From Apostichopus japonicus (taxonomy: Eukaryota; Echinodermata; Holothuroidea; Aspidochirotida; Stichopodidae): DNA of 64,000 bases. Under the pieces are notes generated by a model that ran no database searches, was not told where the DNA came from, and worked only from the letters and a program-made list of their open reading frames with translations. Shown here piece by piece: positions 40,728 to 55,700 of the stretch (position 1 is its first letter; each line of letters starts with the position of its first letter). Location: the NCBI RefSeq assembly GCF_037975245.1, contig NC_092573.1, positions 4,897,501-4,961,500 on the forward strand. Direction: 5' to 3'. A program made the position numbers and the translations under genes.

Positions 40728-43700
40728 ATGAGCGGTGGTGCAGATTTAGCTATGGCTGCACTTCTTAGGAAGAAAGGTCGACGGTCAGCAAATTACAAAG
40801 CAACAAGCAGTGCAGCTCATGAGGTAATTTAGGTCATGTAGCCTACACTGTAGGCTATATGAATACTCTGGTTACTGTCACCTGTAACGCTAGGCATATT
40901 GTTTACGACGACCTTACTGTATAACATTGTCATGGCCTTCTACGTATTAAGAGCACTAACTGTAGTCTGTAGCTCGTTATAAAAGATAGATAGGCTAGGC
41001 CTACTGATATTGTTAAAGCAAAGTTAACAGTACAAGTTGCTTACCTACACTGTAGGCCCTAAACCAAACCTACTCAAGTTAGGCCTAATTCAGTAATTGC
41101 CTGTGGTAGTGTTACAAATATAAAATTTGTTTGCATATTTATTTATTTATTTTCAACTTTATTTTAAGAGGGTAGCTCGTTTAGCAATAGCTAATCTTCC
41201 ACGAGGCCCTCTGATAAGACATATATAATAATATAAAAAGTAGGAAAATTTAAATACATACTAAGCCTACATAGGCTGAAGTTCTGGATGGATTTAGTGG
41301 AAATAAAATAAACATCTCCAGAGTAATTGCCAGGACTAGTTAAATTAATCATGTGTCAAATGAAAATACTTGTTTGCTTCAGTGGAAAGCTTGATTAGGT
41401 TAAAGTGGGATCATCTTGCCACTAGATCACTGTACGGCACCTATATTACTTGCCGTCATTCCACCATAAAATAATCCCGCCCTTCATCCACCAATTGTAA
41501 TACTAAAATAACAAGCTTTGAAATGGGCCTAAATAAGTTTATATTAGGTTCTAATACATATAAATCTTCAAAGTACAGAATGCAGCTTCAATGCACAAAA
41601 CGTTGTGTGCATTTCATCTTTCCCACAGCTGAAATTGTGCACAAATGCAATTACACTGCCCTGTAATTTATGTTGCCCTCTGGGCTCATTGGCCTCACAG
41701 CAGATTTGCAGTGTCTGCAGTATTTTTTATGCCATTCTAAATGTCTTGTCACATACTGACCTGGATGTCATGGAAATATCTCAGCCACCTAAAAGTTATT
41801 GTGCTATCATAATTGGCTAGTCCATTCATAAGCTGGTCAAAGTTGATGCCCTGGCGGTTAATTAGCATTTAATATTTAACTTTACAAGTGCTCATGTTGC
41901 CTGCTAGCATTGTGCGGTAATGCCAATTTCGCATAACCGGTAGTGTTGCAACATGAAGCCTGGTATTTGTAACTACTACCGGGATTTACCTCAACATTTC
42001 ATCTATGGTTCAAAGCACTTAGTTATGAGACTGTCAATGTCATTCATTCAATGGCATAGCCTAGGCCAGCTACATTCTTCTACACGCACGGTTGTAACAC
42101 AAAAACATCCAAAATAGCATGCTACTGTATATGAGGTTTCTTATTTTTTAATATACACTTGCAAAAAGAAAAGCACAAACCTTGAAAAAAAAAACCCACA
42201 CCATCCTTCATTCATACTCGACGTAGGATATTAGATTTACATGTTTGCAAGTGGATAAAATCTGTAATCCTTACACAAGCAGAAATTGGGAGTTCCCCAC
42301 TATTCCATGATATTGAAATCGAGCAACCCTTCAAGTTCAATAGTTCACACTGAAAAATTTTCAACTATCAGCAAGTCACCAGTGTTTGGAACTTCAGACC
42401 AGAAGAATGTAACATACAGTAGGGGCTATGTAAATACGGGATTATAAACTATATTCATGAGAATAGTACAGAATTATTTATATCGTTAATCGGCTGTTGT
42501 TTCTCCAGAAAATATATTTCCATCTTTCCTACAAAAAGTTCTTAAAGCTTAAACAAGTAGCCAAAGATAACTATAAATGGCATCATGGAACCCTCCGTAA
42601 TAATAAACGAATCTACTCCTTTTAAACAGCATCAAATCTCCAGGACCATACTGCACTTTGTGTACCAGTACTGTACATTAGGCAATAATAATATACAGTC
42701 CTGGGCGAAGATGGATTTAATTTGGATATATTCTCCCTGCGGCTTTGGTTCCAAAATTATTAAATCATTATAATTATTATATTTGAAGTGAAATACATGT
42801 GGTAAGCTTTTATACATGTATGGGGAGCCTTCACAATCATGGTATGAAGAAAGAATAAATAACAAAAATAGCCCAAGTAACGTTAGATATTTGGTGTAGC
42901 CTAGGTCCAAATTATTATGTGAAAAGTTGATTGGCTAAATTTTAGGTCTAGGCCAGTACGTTAATTGATCAGTATGTTATTCAAAATAAGAACACAGACA
43001 CAAAAGATAACATGTTTTCTGACAAACAGAAAAAGAAATAAATACAGGAAGACAGACATATGCAAAGAATATGGATAGACAGTCAATCCAAATAGCAATG
43101 AATAGTAGTCTGTTTAAAGTCTCAGTACGTGTTTGCCAAATTTAAACTTTGACCTTTCCAGCTTACTGTGCACTCAAAGTTCAGTGAAAATGATACCGTT
43201 CTATGCAATTAGCATATCAATATTCATTATTTTATTGAGTTATCTGTCGTTAAAAATGTTGAGCTGTATACAATTCGCCAGATTTATTAACGAGTCCGTA
43301 GATTCTACAAACTTCAATCAAAATTTACAAACCCCGCCCAACAGATCATGCACCAATCGAATCTCTCTGTTTTGTTTACGACCGTTAGGCCTAAACTTAC
43401 TTTTACTTTTGTGGCTAGCCTGTCTTAGGTCCCTCTTGTATCTTTCTCTCTTCATCTTGCCGATGTACAGTAGCTTACAAAATTGTGTCATGTCCTTCCA
43501 TTGCAATGAATAAGAAGAAGTTTTCAGACTTTTCCTGTGTGTTATTGTAAAAAGTGGATGATACGAGTATAGGACTGCGTTAAAATCCTGATCGGGCCGC
43601 ATGTGTAGACTATTTTGTTTACATTTATGAAATGAACATGCTGACATCCGTGGGCGGTCGCAGTGGTTTTACGGTTAATCGTTCGCGCAATTGGGGCCAC

Positions 43701-46700
43701 AGAAAATAAATTTCTTTCTTTCAATTGCAACAGCTTTTCTCTGGACATTAAACCCACCTGGTCAGAGTGCATTTAGAGTAAGAAATATTGAGTCTACTTC
43801 AGAAGTTGGTTTTCTGAAATTCATCAGCAAACACGTATTGAGACTTTACCTACAAGGATGAAAACCACAATCTATTCTACAATTTGGGCCTTTTCAGACA
43901 TTTTGAAAGCACAATTTAGCCCAACCTTGGCATAGCAACACTGTATAGATCTCTCATCGGAGGTTACATCTAAATGTCAGTCTTGCGGTATGACCACCTT
44001 ATACAAATATGGCTGCTGATCTTCTAAAATACTCTTTAAGTATATAGCTAATGAAGGATAAACAAGTAAGGGACTTTGAGCAAACATGTGAGTATTGATG
44101 ATCAAATTCAGACCTGCAGATGGTACTGTGACACTTGGAAAGTTATGTAACTGTGCCAATGTGAAAGTGGCATCCCTCGCTTGCAAGTGACTGACAGATT
44201 CCTTACCTGGCAGTAACTTAGACTTATACGCATGTACTAGGAAAACTGATAGATATGAAGCAACACAATTGATTTCCTGATAAAAACTTACTAGACCTAC
44301 AAATATCACAGTGCTTGTAGTGTACTATGATGCCCAGACTCCTCAGTATGCCAGCAAAGACAGGTATACTGGAAATATCTTAAAAAATCATCCCTTTTTA
44401 AATGACTCCCACCTACTGTACAGTACAAAACCTTGCAGTATACCTGTTTTGGTAGTAGACTACAAGCACTATGATTAGTGGTTTTGGGATTCATAAGCAT
44501 TACTGTTCAAATACAAGTTTCCTTTCGCATGAATTCTTGGCCAATTAACATTACTGAACACATAACATTGATCTTTGAGCTGGTTTTAAGTCTTGTCTCT
44601 CTAGCTCTTAATTATAGGCCAGTACAGTAATGTTCAGCTAAACACATGTATATACTGTAGTATACATTCTAGGCAATGTCGATTATTTTGTCAAGTTATT
44701 TTGCTTTCAGAGTAAATGTGGTGGATGTTTCTTTTAAAATGATGACTTCCAATTCAAGAGTCAGCAGTTCAGCATTGTTTTGTCTCTGCAATCACTAATT
44801 ACTGTATGTCATGCATCATTTTGTGAATAGTTTAAAAAAAAGATTGCCCAATGTCCGTGTAGGTCAGTAATTAGATTCTATTAAATAAATTATACTGTAC
44901 ATGTATACAAGCACATTAATTATAATCTAAATATAGAAATGATATTGATACAGATGTACAGTCAGTACTTTACGTACTAACTGTTAATAAGCAATCAAAT
45001 TTGGACCTTGATACCGTAGTTCATCAATAAGCATACAGTATGTATAGTAGATATACAGACTTAACCTACTGACTTAATTAAAACGCAAATATCTTTGCAG
45101 TTTGTTAGTCTGCAAGAAGTTACTGTTAGAGTACTGTGAGTGTCCAATGTTTGTTTTCGTGGCCAGCTGAAGGAGCAGACAAGTTTGTGCTGTATGTACA
45201 GTACTTAGCAGTCTAAGTCAACTGTGCGCACGTTGCTCTATGTTTGTGCTGTACCTGTATGTACAGTACTGAGCAGAAGTTTACTGTGCACACTTTGCTC
45301 TATGTTTGTGTTCAGCAAACTACAGTGTGCGAGTGATTACTTCGCATTCTAGGAATCTCCACGACTGTTCAGCAGCTCACCATCGACAGATCTGTTAAAC
45401 ACACTACTATATAACTCTCTGGTTGTTTATCAAATTACTGTTGTCCCCAAGGTTCTCTCCACATGGATGAAAACAGATAACACTACCCGGTGTTTGGAAT
45501 AATGCAGTATTGTATACAGACTTACAGGATGTACAAGCATTCATGCATCTGTATTGATTCTTAACTTAAATGCATGTATGTTTCCTTGATTTATGGCATA
45601 CACTTATTTCCCTCGGATGTCCTCATTTGGAATGGCTATGCATAGCTCAGAGGTTGGTATGTACCGTACAGTACACTATATTATGTATAGTTGTATTACT
45701 GAGCAGGAAGAATAATATGCCTGTTATGCAAGTATATACTTTTAACAAGGACTACATTAATGTGTGGCAGACATTTGAGGTACAGTATGTGACCTCTGTA
45801 CTGTATCTACAACTTCAATGGAGCTACACTGAATTGGGCAGGATGTTGTCAGCAATTAGGAACCATTCAGTCCTTTTAATATCCCATTCATAATCAACTC
45901 AACTGTGGTCTTCCAAAATTTGCATATGAAACAATGAAAATGTACAGGAAAACAAAACATGTGTACATAGCATTTTCTCAACTGGCAGTCAAGAGTGTAC
46001 TGAGACTTACGACTAAACCTGTTTTAACCAGTTTTAACAATTATGTACTAAACTAATCACAGTGTAATAAATTTGAATGCACTTACAGTACCTGAGCTCT
46101 GGTCATAAAAAGCAAGCAGTCATTGCATGTGCTTATCATTGTGGGGGGGGGGGGGGTGGGGGGTCAGTGTTCTGATGTCAACAATATAATTAACTTATGA
46201 TATTATATCAGATAGAAGTACAATACATACATACATACAGACAGTGTCAGGTCATACAGCCATACTGTACGACCTTTACAAGACCAAGCAATTATGGTTG
46301 CTCCCATTTATAGCTTCTTTCTGTCAATGTGAAAGAGACTTGTAAGGCAAAAACACTGTTTTCAATGACTGAATTATTTAATAAACCATAAATTATGTAC
46401 ACAGTTTCCCAACATATTAAATCCTTTTTAATCAGGTGATGCAAGTTTGAGCTGAATGTACGATTGAAACCACAAACTCACAAACTATGTTATCAATGAG
46501 ATAATGGGCCTGCACTGTAATTTCCAGGAGCAAATTTTGATTATTTTTGTGACACATTTTATTCTCAGTATCAATACACAGGGTTTCCTCTAGTATTCAT
46601 TTTGTGAGGTGGTCCCATACCTGTTTTCTGCGACCGCCTCTAGTATTCATTTTGTGAGGTGACCCCATACCTGTTTTCTGCGACCGCCTCTAGTATTCAT

Positions 46701-49700
46701 TTTGTGAGGTGACCCCATACCTGTTTTCTGCGACTGCCTCTAGTATTCATTTTGTGAGGTGGCCCCATACCTGTTTTCTGCGACCGCCTCTAGTATTCAT
46801 TTTGTGAGGTGGCCCCATACCTGTTTTCTGCGACCGCCTCTAGTATTCATTTTGTGAGGTGACCCCATACCTGTTTTCTGCGACCGCCTTGCAAAATTAT
46901 TACCAACGTTGCCACCTCATTGTTTCAGAGACAGAATAAAAATGATAGCTGTCCAACTTTATAGCAACAAATAAAAGATCTGCCTCTTTAACATAGCACT
47001 TTTTATCTCATTTATTGTTAAGATGATTGACATTAGGATGTTTAACATCATTTTCCGATCGACCTGCCCCAAAACCCCCCTCCCCCCACCGTGGTATGCG
47101 CAAGCCCTCCAGTGTCACAATCCCAGCTACCACCTATCATGAGAAATCCCAGGGGAAGCCCAGATACAGCTAACCTTGTGAAATATAGATGCTCCAGAAA
47201 TTTTTACTCAATGAGCACATAACTCAAATTTTGTCTTTCTGTCTTTTTCTGATATCAGATGGAGGTGGAGAGAGCACCAGAGAATCAACCTCAGAATCCA
47301 TTTACCGAGATCCACATTCTTACAAATCATTCAGATGTTATACGTACAATAATACCCATAGATGGCCACCGGTAAGGAATCCTCTCTCATGCTGTACTGT
47401 ACCTCTCTCTCCATAACTGACCATGACTATTATTTGGGCCTGCTGTCTGAAATTTGTTGTGCGTATCAAATCTGCTTAAAAATTGTGAAAGGAAATGTTG
47501 TATTAACCCTAAAAGCACAATCATTGTAATGAGACTAATGAGGAAGCAGCTTTGCACTAAAGTCTAAAGAGAACCACTACCACCACCACATTAACACCAT
47601 CAGAGCTGTAAACCATGAATGTGGTAAGCGTGAAGCTAATTTCTTACTTGACAAAATGACTTCTTGAATTAACAGACAAGTAAATTTAATGATCAGTAAA
47701 CTGTAACTTTTAAATGTTGGAGAGGATACAGCCTGTAACATCTGGGGTCAATATCTGATAGCAGTATGCTATGCTGACAGTAATGAATACAGTATTTGTT
47801 AATTCATTTTATACTGTGCATAAAAACTGCACATCAGGTTATATCCCTTTGATCAAAAGCAGTATGTTTTGAAAATGGTGAATTTTGTTTATTTTCAGGT
47901 TTGTATCTGTTAGTGATGATCATACGGCGGTCGTATGGAGCACAAACTGCAGCAACCCTCTCTTTGTACTGAATGGTCATGCTGGACCTGTGGTATGTGC
48001 AATGGGTATGACCATGGTCCAGTATGATGCAGAGAGGGGCTATGCCCTCAAAGAGCAGATCCTTCTGACAGGGTCGTTGGACAAGACCATCAGAGTCTGG
48101 AGTTTGGAGTCTGGTGAATGCATAAACATATTAAAAGACCACAATACATATGTTAAGGTAGGTCTTACAAGTTACCAATGGAGGGATGGTCTGATGGTCC
48201 AAGATTGGGAGTGGTATCTCCAAATGACTCACTATTCCTTATCACCTCACCTCACCTCACCTCAGCTACTGTCTTTCTCTCCATTTCTTTTGTCCATTAT
48301 GGACCCTTTTTGCCTATTCTCTCACTCTTAATGTACTCCTCCCATCCCTGGGGTCATCTTTGACCAGTACAAATGAAGAACCAAGACTTTTAAGGATTTG
48401 TGGGATGACTGCTTAGGCACCTTTGTAAAGTTGTGTAGTGCTATATGTTCTGCATTGGAAGGAACATGCTTGCATATATATGTGAAGATCACATCAAACA
48501 TACTGTCATTCTTGAAGTTTTAATAGGTAACATTAGAGGTCTTGTTGGGCACAAGGAGGATTAACATCCACTGATAGGGCACTGGGCAGCAGACCTACTC
48601 CAAAACCCTGTTTCTACTTTAAAGCCCCAACACCTTCCTGCCATTTACTTTGCAAATGTTACATCATTAACACCTTCCTGCCATTTACTTTGCACATGTT
48701 ACATCATTAACACCTTCCTGCCATTTACTTTGCAAATGTAACATCATTTACAGAGCCCCAAAATAATTAGAAATGTATGGGAGATGATCAACACAATAGC
48801 TGGTTGAGTTACTGTACTGTATAGCCTTTTCCCACAAGCCTTTCTCTTTTTACATTTCCTCACACATTGTACAATTAATTTCCCTTTTTTGAATAACATT
48901 TCTTCATCCTTCACTGTACCTCTGTAACTACTCTTCTGGATCCTCAAATCCACTTCCTGTTTATGTATTTGTTTTCCTGCCATGTAAATTAAAAAGAAAT
49001 GACAGCCTTAGGCCACTTGCCAAAACAAAAAAAAAAGGTTGTTAATGTTGTGCAGTATGTAACTAGCTGAGTACGGTAAAATAAAACATATGTAGGGCCT
49101 ACTGTATGTCTCTCGGCAATCAAGACACTGCAAGACTACAGAGTGCTAAGAAATCACAATACAATATTCCAGTGTGCATTTTCACTTTACTGAAAGGTGA
49201 AAATGTCACAGACATCGTCCTGCAGACAACCATGTACAGTAAGCATACTTATAACGGAAACAACATCAGCATTGTTTCATATGCAAAGTAGGTTAGATAT
49301 TTGCATCTGCTTTGAAGAATGGTTACAGTGGGTCTCGACACAACTGTTGTTTGCAAGTACAAAAAATGTTAGGAAGTTGTGTATCCATTAATGCAACAGA
49401 CAAAAATTTGCATGATTTCTATACCTTACATAAACCCTCTATTACCCATTATTATCATCAATATTATTGCACATATCCGAACATGTGTGGTATAATGCCG
49501 CAAAATGCCAGTGAGAATTTCCAGTCCAGTTTTTTTAGCACCGGCTTTCATATTTTAACAAGTGGCTCAAATTGAGACGTTGTAGGCCTACACTAGCTGC
49601 TTCCAGATGTTAATACTCCAAACAGCACAAATAATGTCCCAGCCTCATGTACATACATGTCACAGCATTCAACAACTGATGTATCACACTATGATTAATG

Positions 49701-52700
49701 TGTCAGAGGCTTATTTAATGATAGTTATGAAACCTATTTCAAAAGAAATGTACTTTTTCCCCATGTAGGTACTCAGTGTTTCTGGAGTGGAAAATCTTTT
49801 CTGCGCTGGAGGAAATAATTTGCACCTTTGGAACCTAGATGGGGAACTACTTCACACAGTAATATTAAATGGAGAAGGTAAGCCCTCAGTGTCATATGGA
49901 TTGGACAGAAGGTTTATTTACAAAATTACAACTTGCCTGGAGAACTGAATACAAGAAATTCAGTTTGCTCTTGGCAAAATAGTTATCTCTTTTCTGTAAA
50001 ATAATAAGATTCTTGACTTTTGGTATGGTGCATTTTTGGAAGCTACATTTTTCTTTTAATATGTTATTGATCTATAAGTGAATTTTCTACCATAATAAGC
50101 TTCTAATATCCCTATTGGGGGACCAAAAGAATGCATTTGCTTCTTTCTTTCTCTTCCCAGACTCCCCTCATTAGTTTACACTGCAACAGCGGATAAAGAT
50201 ACATCATCATTGTACAAGAATGACCCATCCTCTTACACAGCAATATTTTCTATTCTGAGCAAGATATTGATTTTAGTTTTTATGTTTAACAGATTGGAGT
50301 ATTTCATTATCTGCAGATGGAGATACTTGTAGATACTTGCCTCTTATGTTGATCCTGTTTTGGTTTCAGATGTGAGTCATATACTTGATGTAATAGGGGG
50401 AAGAATAGTGGTCGCTGCGGCTAACACCTTGGAGGCGTTCAAAGTTCCAGATACACCGGACATATTACAGGAGCTGGAGAAAATAAAGAAATTGGCTCCG
50501 AATCACAGAGAAATGATACTAAGTTTAGAAATGGTTTCTGGTAAGTTAATAAAAACAGCATCAGTGGTGGTAGGCATGGAACTCTTGGATTAAATGTGTA
50601 CATGAAAGATAAGGGAATAGTCTCTCTTACACTTGAGTTTACAATTACATATTAAATAAACATTGAATGGCCATTCAGCTCACTTTTGAATTATCTTATC
50701 ATATTTCCAACAAGTTTCTTACTCTAATTTAGATCTTAGAATATTTAATTAAGTTTTTTTAGTTGACTTTGCCATGGTCAGCTGTACCATAAAGGAGCAT
50801 CTGGAAATAATTGTCTTAAAAGAAGGAGTAAGTTGCACTCAAAGTATTCTCATTATTTGGGACACAGGAAACTTTTGGTTGAAATATAATGAAGAGAGAG
50901 AGAGACAGTGTATGTGTGTGTTGGGGTAAGGGGGGGGGGAGGGTGGTGGAGTGTTGGGCGGGGTGGTGACAAGAAAGGCTGCTGAGACTCATACTTTAGG
51001 GTGTGACAAATGATGGGAGATACAGCATTCATTTATTCATCTCTTCTTTCAGTATTTATGTGTATCAAGCTATTGAACTGATCATGTAACTCAACATTCA
51101 TCACCTATCTTTTGCCAAGTTTGGTTTGCAGAAGTCTTGTCTAACTTTGTTGACTGTTATCATAAATTATTGATGGTTTATTTTTAACTGCCAAATAATT
51201 TGTCTCCAATAGGTTCGTTTTTTGCATCTTCTTCTTTGGACGGTACCATCAAGATATGGAGCGTGGCAACTATGACCGTTACCAGGAGTCTGAACCAAGA
51301 AAAAGATTACCTTTTAGATCATTCTTATCCGTACTGCGTCCACCACTTCCTGAGTATTGATCAGGTAAATCATGGGTTTCATGATCATTTATAATATAAA
51401 TTTGACTTTTACTCAGTTGTCAGATGATGGGACAATGCTACCATTGTAGCTATTATGTATTCTACAACCCTGTAGGCCATCACTAATGTAGACTGAACCC
51501 TCCACTATCTTTAAGTACCAGCAATTCACTTTAATACTAATTGGGATGTCTACTTCTTTGTATGCTAGGATGATAAGACCATTCTGTGGGTGCTACTAGA
51601 CTGAGTGTTACTGCTAGTAATGTACACTTGGATATCTGCTACAACTACTTTATATTCAGTACTTAGAACAAGAATCAAACCGTAAGTCATACACCAACCT
51701 TGTTAAGAAACTATAAGTCACAGACCTTGACAAAGAACTAGATTGTCTTTAAAGAATGTACGTGTTGTTCGCCCACCACATACGGTGTCGTCAAATAGTA
51801 CTGTACTTACATAGCATTCCCCATACTTCTCTCCACTCCATTTTGCATCATGTTGAAATACTCAGTTAGTATGAAATGTGCATCCTACTTACTAACTGTA
51901 CGGACTGACAAGACCTCCAGATACTTCATAGACTGGACATTAGAAAAACAATCATGCTGCACTTAGGGTGAATAATTAGCACTGTTTCATACTAATTGTT
52001 TACAATTCCTCCCTTATGTCCTACTACAAATTTATACGTTCTCTCCAAATTCATAGCATTATCGATACATATTTTAAGAATGAAATGGTCAATTTATGCA
52101 GTGGGCCGTTGTGTGTAAGACTTCCGGAATCTGTGACATATTTAAGAAGAATGTATAAAATTACACCATATTTCAAGATTTGAAGAAAATAACTGTTTAA
52201 TGCAATTTTTTTCTGTTTTTCCCATCTTGTTTTCCTCAGAACTTTTTATTTGCAGCAGTTGGAAGAGGTATAGCATTGTTTTCCTTATCAGGGGATTGCC
52301 TCTGGCATAAAGTCAATGCTCATCATTCAAAGATACTGTTTTTATGCTTAGTTTACAATGGGTAAGTGTTTCTTCTTAGTGGTATGTTTATTTAACGACC
52401 ATTCAAAGCATTTAGTTTAGTTTGGTCTGCTATTTTCCAAACCTGCTGAGTATTACTTCAAACTTAGATTACAATTGATCCCACTTAGGCACTTGCTACG
52501 ATCATCCACCAAGTAAGGGTTAGTGAGTAGGTAATTAGAGAACTTGATTCAATCCTCAACGTTTTGAGTTAGGTTATTGACCAGCATTCTGCTGAAAATT
52601 GGTCAAATCCTTAGCTTCTTCTTGTTTAGATTCCTGTAGTGTTTAGCCTCCCAGCCTGTGTACTGTGCAATGAACACGACCAAATAACATGATCCAATTA

Positions 52701-55700
52701 CTTCAATATAGAGAGAGTACTGCATTTGTTGCCATAGTGAACTGTTGACATGGTGTTGTAGTGAGTGGGCACTTTCCTCTCTCGAAAGCCCCACACCTTC
52801 TCCAACCATTGAGTAAATCCATCAGGTGTGTCAAAGTTGTGCATCACATCCATGGATAGCCCTGCCTATGATGCCTTGTGTTTTACCCATGTTTGTTCGT
52901 TTTTAGTCCTAATTATTGATTGAAATTTGCCTTCATTCATTGCAGTATGTTTCTTGCATCATGCTCTGAGGATGGTACGATACGTTTATGGGGAGCAGAA
53001 GAGTTTGCAGACCAACCCTTGGAGGGGAAATCCTTACTTAGCAAAGAGATCCCAGAGAGTTCATTAGAACGGTTGCTTGGGAGAAGGTAAGTTGGTGAAT
53101 GTTAGTCTTTGATTTGCATTAAAACATTGTGTGAACAGGTTTGGTCTGATGTGGTAGTTAATTGCATAGCAAGCCCAGGTTGCTACATATTTTAAATAAA
53201 TATAAAAAATAAAAATAAATAAATTGAAACATATCATGCAAGACCCAACACACCCTTTGTTTCAGCACTATAATTACAACCGCTCTGGACTGCGTTTATG
53301 CCCACCACGTACACTTAGGGCCCGCTACAGATACTCATTTGTGCCTAATGCTATCCATATATTTAATTCACGAGTGAGAAGATAAGTTACTTATTTGTAG
53401 GACTTGCTGCATATATGTTTGTATTACTGTATGTGTATCGCAGTCTATTGATACTTATACTATTACTTTTTTTTTGCTTTTTTTTCGTTTACGACCTGTG
53501 TAAGCCAAATTTCCGATTGTGGACAATAAATTCAAATTCAAATTTTGGCATAGCAAGTGAAAGCACTTTTTTTTGGTTATTACAATTATATTAAGTGTCA
53601 AAAGTTTTGCTAAAACTTTATAATGTATCTGGCAACCACAGAGAGGTGAGGGGCATCATTATCATGACAATTCAAGATATTCAGTTAAGAATTCTCTAGT
53701 TTAGAAACTGATTTTATATCTTGTCCCTGACAGCATTACTACCAGAGAAAAGAGAAGGTTACTACGCAAAGAAGAAAAGTATAAGGTGCCATCACCAGTA
53801 TTGTTAGGGGAGTGCGTGTCTCACTCTGGTGCCGTCCAGAAGCTGTTGACGTTTAATGACAATACTATGGTGTCATATGGGAGTGATGGCATTGTTATTT
53901 TATGGAAGGTATGTTTATTAGAATAATTGAGTAGTGCAGAAAACTGGACAATCTTAATATAGTGCATTCCAAGGGCAAAACATGTATAAATAAACCATAG
54001 TGTATCCCACAACCTAATAATAGAGATGTATCCTAAAATATAGTGTATTACACAACCTTAATAGAGATGTATCCTAAAATATAGTGTATCCTACAACCTA
54101 ATAGATAGAGATGAATCCTAAACCATAGTGTATTCCACAACCTAATAGATAGAGATGTATCCTGAAATATAGTGTATCCAACAACCTAATAGATAGAGAT
54201 GTATCCTGAAGTATAGTGTATCCCACAACCTTAATAGATAGAGATGTATCCTAAACCATAGTGTATCCCACAACCTAATAGATAGAGATGTATCCTAAAC
54301 CATAGTGTATCCCACAAAACTAATAGATAGAGATATATCCTAAACCATAGTGTATCCCACAACCTAATAGATAGAGATGTATCCTGAAATATAGTGTATC
54401 CAACAACCTAATAGATAGAGATGTATCCTAAAATATAGTGTATCCCACAACCTTAATAGATAGAGATGTATCCTAAACCATAGCATATCCCACAAACCTA
54501 ATAGATATAGATGTATCCTAAACCATAGTGTATCCCACAACCTAATAGATATAGATGTATCCCTAAACCATAGTGTATCCTACAACCTAATAGATATAGA
54601 TGTATCCTAAACCATAGTGTATCCCACAACCTAATAGATATAGATGTATCCTAAACCATAGTGTATTCCACAAACCTAATAGATATAGATGTATCCTAAA
54701 CCACAGTGTATCCCACAACCTAATAGATATAGATGTATCCTAAACCATAGTGTATCCCACAACCTAATAGATAGAGATGTATCCTAAACCATAGAGTATC
54801 CCACAACCTAATAGATATAGATGTATCCTAAACCATAGTGTATCCCACAACCTAATAGATATAGATGTATCCTAAACCATAGTGTATCCCACAACCTAAT
54901 AGATAGAGATGTATCCTAAACCATAGTGTATCCCACAACCTAATAGATATAGATGTATCCTAAACCATAGTATATCCCACAACCTAATAGATATAGATGT
55001 ATCCTAAACCATAGTGTATCCCACAACCTAATAGATATAGATGTATCCTAAACCATAGTGTATCCCACAACCTAATAGATATAGATGTATCCTAAACCAT
55101 AGTGTATCCCACAACCTAATAGATAGAGATGTATCCTAAACCATAGTGTATCCCACAAACCTAATAGATATAGATGTATCCTAAACCATAGTGTATCCCA
55201 CAACCTAATAGATATAGATGTATCCTAAACCATAGTGTATCCCACAAACCTAATAGATATAGATGTATCCTAAACCATAGTGTATCCCACAACCTAATAG
55301 ATATAGATGTATCCTAAACCATAGTGTATCCCACAACCTAATAGATAGAGATGTATCCTAAACCATAGAGTACCCCACAACCTAATAGATATAGATGTAT
55401 CCTAAACCATAGTATATCCCACAACCTAATAGATATAGATGTATCCTAAACCATAGTGTATCCCACAAACCTAATAGATATAGATGTATCCTAAACCATA
55501 GCGTATCCCACAACCTAATAGATAGAGATGTATCCTAAACCATAGAGTATCCCACAACCAGATAGATAGAGATGTATCCTAAACCATAGTGTATCCTACA
55601 ACCTAATAGATATAGATGTATCCCTAAACCATAGTGTATCCCACAAACCTAATAGATATAGATGTATCCAAACCATAGTGTTTCCCACAACCAGATAGAT

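Larger units (their letters stand above)
40824..47258. other. WDR41 intron 1
   Basis: A 6.4-kb intron holding a LINE tail (41137), a 50-bp minisatellite (46587), a partial duplication at 45170-45315 and several unassigned open frames on the minus strand (42632-42910, 43977-44309). No recognised gene. Confidence 0.55.

Noticed and set aside
43133-43513. 126-codon plus-strand frame with hydrophobic stretches
   Set aside because: No family resemblance, no splice context, overlaps equally long frames on the other strand; probably chance in intron 1 of WDR41.
43977-44309. 110-codon minus-strand frame containing a good internal donor (GTAAGG)
   Set aside because: Looks mildly protein-like, but no partner exon or recognised domain was found.
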